Origin: Nocardia camponoti
GTDB taxonomy: Bacteria; Actinomycetota; Actinomycetes; Mycobacteriales; Mycobacteriaceae
Assembly: GCF_014646135.1 (NCBI RefSeq)
Contig: NZ_BMMW01000002.1
Coordinates: 186,001-250,000 of the forward strand
Length of the DNA stretch: 64,000 nt
Reading direction: 5' to 3'
A program made the position numbers and the translations under genes. The notes beneath the pieces are model-generated. The model was not told the DNA's origin, searched no databases, and saw only the letters and a program-made list of their open reading frames with translations. This document shows positions 60,990-64,000 of this stretch, piece after piece (within the stretch, counting starts at the first letter, position 1; every line of letters begins with the position of its first letter).

Positions 60990-62069
60990 ATGCGGATCGT
61001 CATCATCGGCGCGGGTTACGCGGGCACGGGCGCGGCCAACCGAATCGCACGCAAGATCCCGGACGCGACCGTCACGGTCGTCAATCCGAGCCCCGACTTT
61101 ATTGAGCGCGTCCGACTGCATCAGCACACCGCGGGCACCGCGACCGCCGCTATTCCGCTCGCGACAATGCTGCCCCAAACGGCGGCCTTGCGCGTCGGCG
61201 AGGTGACGTCGATCGGCGAAAGGGTGGTCGCGCTCGCCGACGGCGACCTCCCGTTCGACTATCTGTTCGTCGCCGTCGGTAGCACCGCACGGCCGCTCCC
61301 GGGTGCGATCCCGATCGCTACGTGGGCTGGCGCGGAAGAAGCTCGCCACGCGCTGCCGTCGCTGCCAGCAGGCGCGACCGTGACCGTGATCGGTGCCGGA
61401 CTCACCGGCATCGAAACGGCGAGCGAGATTGCCGAAACCTACCCAGATCTGCGAATCCGCCTGGTAGGCGAGGAAATTGGGCCCAGCCTCTCAGCGGGCG
61501 GACGCAAGCGTGTGCGCAAGGTGCTCGACCGGCTTGGGGTGGAGGTAGTCGAAGGCCGGGTCGAGGAAGTGACCGACGGCAAAGTGCGAGTCGGCGCTCG
61601 CTACCACACTTCCGACCTCACCCTGTGGGCTAGCTTCGGCGCGGTTCCCGACCTGGTCGCCCGCAGTGACCTCGCGGTCAACGAAGTTGGCCAAGCGCTC
61701 GTCGACCCGATGTTGCGTAGCGTGACCGACGAACGCGTTTTCGTGATTGGCGACTGCGCGGCTGTCGCGGGTCAGCGGATGGCGTGCGCGACCGCTGGAC
61801 CGCAGTCGGCACACGCGGTCGATACACTCGCCCGCATGCTCAAAGACCGTGCGCCGCAACCCTATTCGATGGGATATGTGGGACAGGGCTTCAGCCTTGG
61901 TCGCCACGACGCGGTGCAGCAGGCATGTCGCTCCGATGATCGCCCGTTGCCGCTGTCGTTCCGCGGACCGGTCGCGGCTTACGTCAAGGAGCAGGTCACG
62001 CGGTATGCGCTGCGGGCGGCACGCACCGGCAAGAGCTACTGGCTGCCCGGACCACAGGCAGCGAAATGA
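60990..62069 (+). CDS. pyridine-nucleotide-disulphide oxidoreductase (NDH-2/FAD type)
   Basis: This is a 359-residue FAD oxidoreductase. FAD motif IIGAGYAGTGAAN at the N-terminus, NAD(P) motif VIGAGLTGIETASEIAE in the middle, and the late FAD contact VFVIGDCAAV. No C-terminal membrane helix or redox cysteine pair is obvious. GGAGG lies 5 bases before the ATG. ECF41 sigma genes typically sit next to such an oxidoreductase, decarboxylase or epimerase. Its substrate is unknown. Confidence 0.88.
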   Translation: MRIVIIGAGYAGTGAANRIARKIPDATVTVVNPSPDFIERVRLHQHTAGTATAAIPLATMLPQTAALRVGEVTSIGERVVALADGDLPFDYLFVAVGSTARPLPGAIPIATWAGAEEARHALPSLPAGATVTVIGAGLTGIETASEIAETYPDLRIRLVGEEIGPSLSAGGRKRVRKVLDRLGVEVVEGRVEEVTDGKVRVGARYHTSDLTLWASFGAVPDLVARSDLAVNEVGQALVDPMLRSVTDERVFVIGDCAAVAGQRMACATAGPQSAHAVDTLARMLKDRAPQPYSMGYVGQGFSLGRHDAVQQACRSDDRPLPLSFRGPVAAYVKEQVTRYALRAARTGKSYWLPGPQAAK

Positions 62070-62935
62070 CCGACCAGACAACCGTTTTCACCTATAACCG
62101 TCCCCTGTTGTTCTCGATCGCGTACGAGATCCTCGGCTCGGCAAGCGACGCCGATGACGTCCTGAGCGAAAGCTACCTGCGCTGGCGCAAGGTCGACCCG
62201 GCGACAGTCGACAACCCGCGCGCGTACCTGGCCCAAATCGTCACGCGACAGGCACTCACCCTGCTGCGCTCCCCCGCCCGGCGCCGCGAGGATTACGTCG
62301 GCCCGTGGTTGCCCGAACCATTGGCGACCGCGCCCGACGCCGCCGACCACGTGCTCACCGGCGAAGCCGTGACGACGGCGATGCTGCTCGTCCTCGAAAC
62401 GCTCACCCCAATCCAGCGCGCCGTATTCGTCCTGCGCGAGGTGTTCGCCTTCGACTACCCCGAAATCGCTACTGCCGTAGACAAATCCGAGCAGGCGGTA
62501 CGCCAGATCAACCACCGCGCGCGTGTCCGCGTGCACGCGAGTCGCCCCAAAACGGTGGTCTCGCCAGCCGAAGCCGCCCCGATCGTTGAACGTTTCGCCT
62601 TGGCGGCGGCGACTGGCGACGTGTCCGCTCTCATGGACCTCCTCGCACCCGGCGTTGTCTTCATCGGCGACGGTGGCGGCGTGGTGAACGCGGTCCGCAG
62701 ACCGGTATTCGGCCCCGACAAGGTCGCGCGCCTGATGATCGGCCTACTGCGCAAGGGCGGCACAATGGGCGAGATGGGCATGTCTTTCGGCATCTACAAC
62801 GGCATGCCCGCGGTGACGGCAACGATCAACGGCACGCTCGACCAGGTGACCGCGATCGAGGTGACCGACGACAAGATCACCGCGTTCTACTGCGTGCGCA
62901 ACCCGGAGAAGTTGACGCATATCGTGGGTGGTTAG
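62066..62935 (+). CDS. sigJ: ECF41-group sigma factor (SigJ-like) with SnoaL-like extension
   Basis: This is a 289-residue sigma factor. Region 2 contains PLLFSIAYEILGSASDADDVLSESYLRWRKV, and region 4 contains LTPIQRAVFVLREVFAFDYPEIATAV. A C-terminal SnoaL-like domain (PIVERFALAAATGDVSALMDLLAPGVVF) replaces a separate anti-sigma factor in this group. The start overlaps the oxidoreductase stop as ATGA. Both genes are likely driven by the ECF41-type promoter upstream, giving autoregulation. Confidence 0.93.
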   Translation: MTDQTTVFTYNRPLLFSIAYEILGSASDADDVLSESYLRWRKVDPATVDNPRAYLAQIVTRQALTLLRSPARRREDYVGPWLPEPLATAPDAADHVLTGEAVTTAMLLVLETLTPIQRAVFVLREVFAFDYPEIATAVDKSEQAVRQINHRARVRVHASRPKTVVSPAEAAPIVERFALAAATGDVSALMDLLAPGVVFIGDGGGVVNAVRRPVFGPDKVARLMIGLLRKGGTMGEMGMSFGIYNGMPAVTATINGTLDQVTAIEVTDDKITAFYCVRNPEKLTHIVGG

Positions 62936-63266
62936 GCGCGATAATTGCACCTTCCCAGTAGTCGCCGTCGGCGCCGTTGTTCGAGTGACCCGACCTTGTT
63001 CTTCGTCATTGCAGCGGTGGAAGGGCGACCGATGGAAGCGCTCACGCTGGACCGGAATCCGCCTCGAAGGACTGAACAGGTGGTTGGCCCACGGCGACGA
63101 TCCGTACGCGCCGCAAAACGCTGTGAAGCCGCTCTCTGGGATAGCTGGCCAGTTCCGGATTCGATCAGGCAACTATCGGGCCGTGTATGAGATCCACGAT
63201 GGGCGCCTGGCGATCCTCGACATCGACGTGGGGCATCGCAGCGCCATCTATCGCCGGTGCCGCTAA
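62928..63266 (+). pseudogene. RelE-type toxin-like ORF with a degraded N-terminus
   Basis: The last 55 residues (NAVKPLSGIAGQFRIRSG, YRAVYEIHDGRLAILDIDVGHRSAIYRR) are a good RelE/ParE toxin core. The N-terminal half does not look like RelE (basic, Trp-rich). A plausible helix ending LDR can be read in another frame just before, so a small deletion or frameshift is likely. The ORF start overlaps the end of sigJ, but nothing resembles an antitoxin. It is annotated as a probable remnant, though a divergent but functional toxin is possible. Confidence 0.5.
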
Positions 63267-64000
63267 CTACCCCAACAACTTCTTCTGCACCTTCCCCATC
63301 GCATTGCGTGGGAGTTCGGCTACCAAGCGCACCTCGCGCGGGCGCTTGTGTACCGAAAGTTGTTTGGCCACATGGTCAATCAGGGCCTGCGCTAAGTCGG
63401 GCGACTCCTCACGGGCCACCACGAACGCGGTGATGCGCTGGCCCAAGTCGTCGTCGGGCAGGCCGACTACCGCTACCTCAGCTACTGCGGGGTGGCCGAG
63501 CAGGACCGTCTCGATCTCGCCCGCGCCCACTCGGTAGCCGCCCGACTTGATCAAATCGACGGATTCGCGGCCGACGATGCGGTGGAAACCAGCGGGGTCG
63601 ATCACCGCGACGTCGCCGGTGCGGAACCAGCCGTCGGCGGTCATGTCGGTCGCGTCCGGGCGGTTCAGGTAGCCGTCGAACAGCATCGGGCCGCGCACCT
63701 GCAGACCGCCGATGCTCTCGCCGTCGTGCGGCACGGGCTCATCGTTTTCGTCGCGCAGGCGCGTCTCGACGCCCGCGACGGGTGTGCCGACCCAGCCGGG
63801 GCGGCGTTCGCCGTCGGCGCGGGTCGACAACGTGATCATGGTTTCGCTCATCCCGTAGCGCTCGACCGGCGCTTGCCCAGTCAGTTCGACCAACTTCTCG
63901 AACACGGGCACCGGCAGCGGCGCGCTGCCCGACACCAGCAGTCGCGCCGAGCTCAAAGCCGTTGCGTACGTTGGTTCTTCGACGATCCGCGACCACACCG
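63267..64000 (-). CDS. fadD36: acyl-CoA synthetase (FadD36-like), 5' part outside window
   Basis: The visible 244 residues are the C-terminal half of an AMP-forming synthetase. The AMP-binding motif YGMSETMIT, the hinge TADGWFRTGDVAVID, the core GRESVDLIKSGGYRVGAGEIE and the final Lys in GKVQKKLL are present. The start lies beyond the right edge. In mycobacteria fadD36 (Rv1193) is near dapD, which supports the name. The short malonyl- or propionyl-CoA-type preference of such enzymes cannot be checked here. Confidence 0.8.
   Translation of the reverse strand, partial: VWSRIVEEPTYATALSSARLLVSGSAPLPVPVFEKLVELTGQAPVERYGMSETMITLSTRADGERRPGWVGTPVAGVETRLRDENDEPVPHDGESIGGLQVRGPMLFDGYLNRPDATDMTADGWFRTGDVAVIDPAGFHRIVGRESVDLIKSGGYRVGAGEIETVLLGHPAVAEVAVVGLPDDDLGQRITAFVVAREESPDLAQALIDHVAKQLSVHKRPREVRLVAELPRNAMGKVQKKLLG

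Noticed and set aside
62945..63190. Alternative 81-codon frame within the RelE-like region
   Set aside because: It has no conserved motif beyond a short LDR segment that may be the displaced N-terminus of the toxin.
1..64000. CRISPR arrays, tRNA and rRNA genes
   Set aside because: No regularly spaced repeats and no recognisable cloverleaf or rRNA sequence were seen by eye. A tRNAscan run would be the firm test.

Overview
The window is high-G+C DNA from a mycolic-acid actinobacterium, most likely a Nocardia or close relative. The evidence is the gene content and order. From about 33 kb to the right edge it carries the set that Mycobacterium tuberculosis holds between Rv1193 and Rv1239c (corA, the MgtE-like/DUF1003 pair, mrp, tag, the DUF3117 peptide, glgA/glgC, sigE-rseA-htrA-tatB, gpgS-folP2-fadD6, LOG protein, dapE/dapD, fadD36), partly rearranged. 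The left third is different: it holds a complete mevalonate pathway, which mycobacteria lack but some Nocardia and Streptomyces have. No rRNA, tRNA, CRISPR array, insertion sequence or prophage was seen.

Layout. 1-6.5 kb: end of an alpha/beta hydrolase, fadD15, a small membrane protein, a secreted cutinase, a PadR-controlled MFS exporter with a clear operator, and a higBA toxin-antitoxin pair. 6.5-20.3 kb (minus strand): a twelve-gene, mostly overlapping operon. It runs prenyl diphosphate synthase, squalene/phytoene-synthase-like protein, desaturase, membrane methyltransferase, mevalonate kinase, mevalonate diphosphate decarboxylase, phosphomevalonate kinase, type 2 IPP isomerase, HMG-CoA reductase, HMG-CoA synthase and two Baeyer-Villiger-type monooxygenases. 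20.3-21.0 kb: a divergent control region with an ECF-type promoter and a 16-bp palindrome. 21.0-24.1 kb: an MmpL transporter. 24.1-28.6 kb: a betaine/choline-type ABC importer plus a divergent paralogous binding lipoprotein. 28.5-33.1 kb: RHH protein, malic enzyme, SdhA-like flavoprotein and PHP phosphoesterase. 33.1-64 kb: the mycobacterial-type core block, ending in an ECF41 sigma-factor module, an orphan RelE-like fragment and the start of another acyl-CoA synthetase.

How the genes work together. The mevalonate genes turn acetyl-CoA into IPP/DMAPP. The prenyl synthase and the head-to-head-synthase-like protein would build a C20-C40 skeleton. The desaturase, methyltransferase and two monooxygenases would oxidise and methylate it, and the divergent MmpL is a plausible exporter. 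No product is known to me for this gene set, so it is the best candidate for an undescribed system here. In the right half, sigE-rseA-htrA-tatB form an envelope-stress module. GlgA and GlgC make alpha-glucan or maltose-1-phosphate, and GpgS starts methylglucose lipopolysaccharide synthesis. DapE and DapD supply diaminopimelate. Many genes (corA, glgA, glgC, tatB, mrp, the DivIVA-like gene) look leaderless, with a TANNNT -10 box about 12 nt upstream of the start codon.
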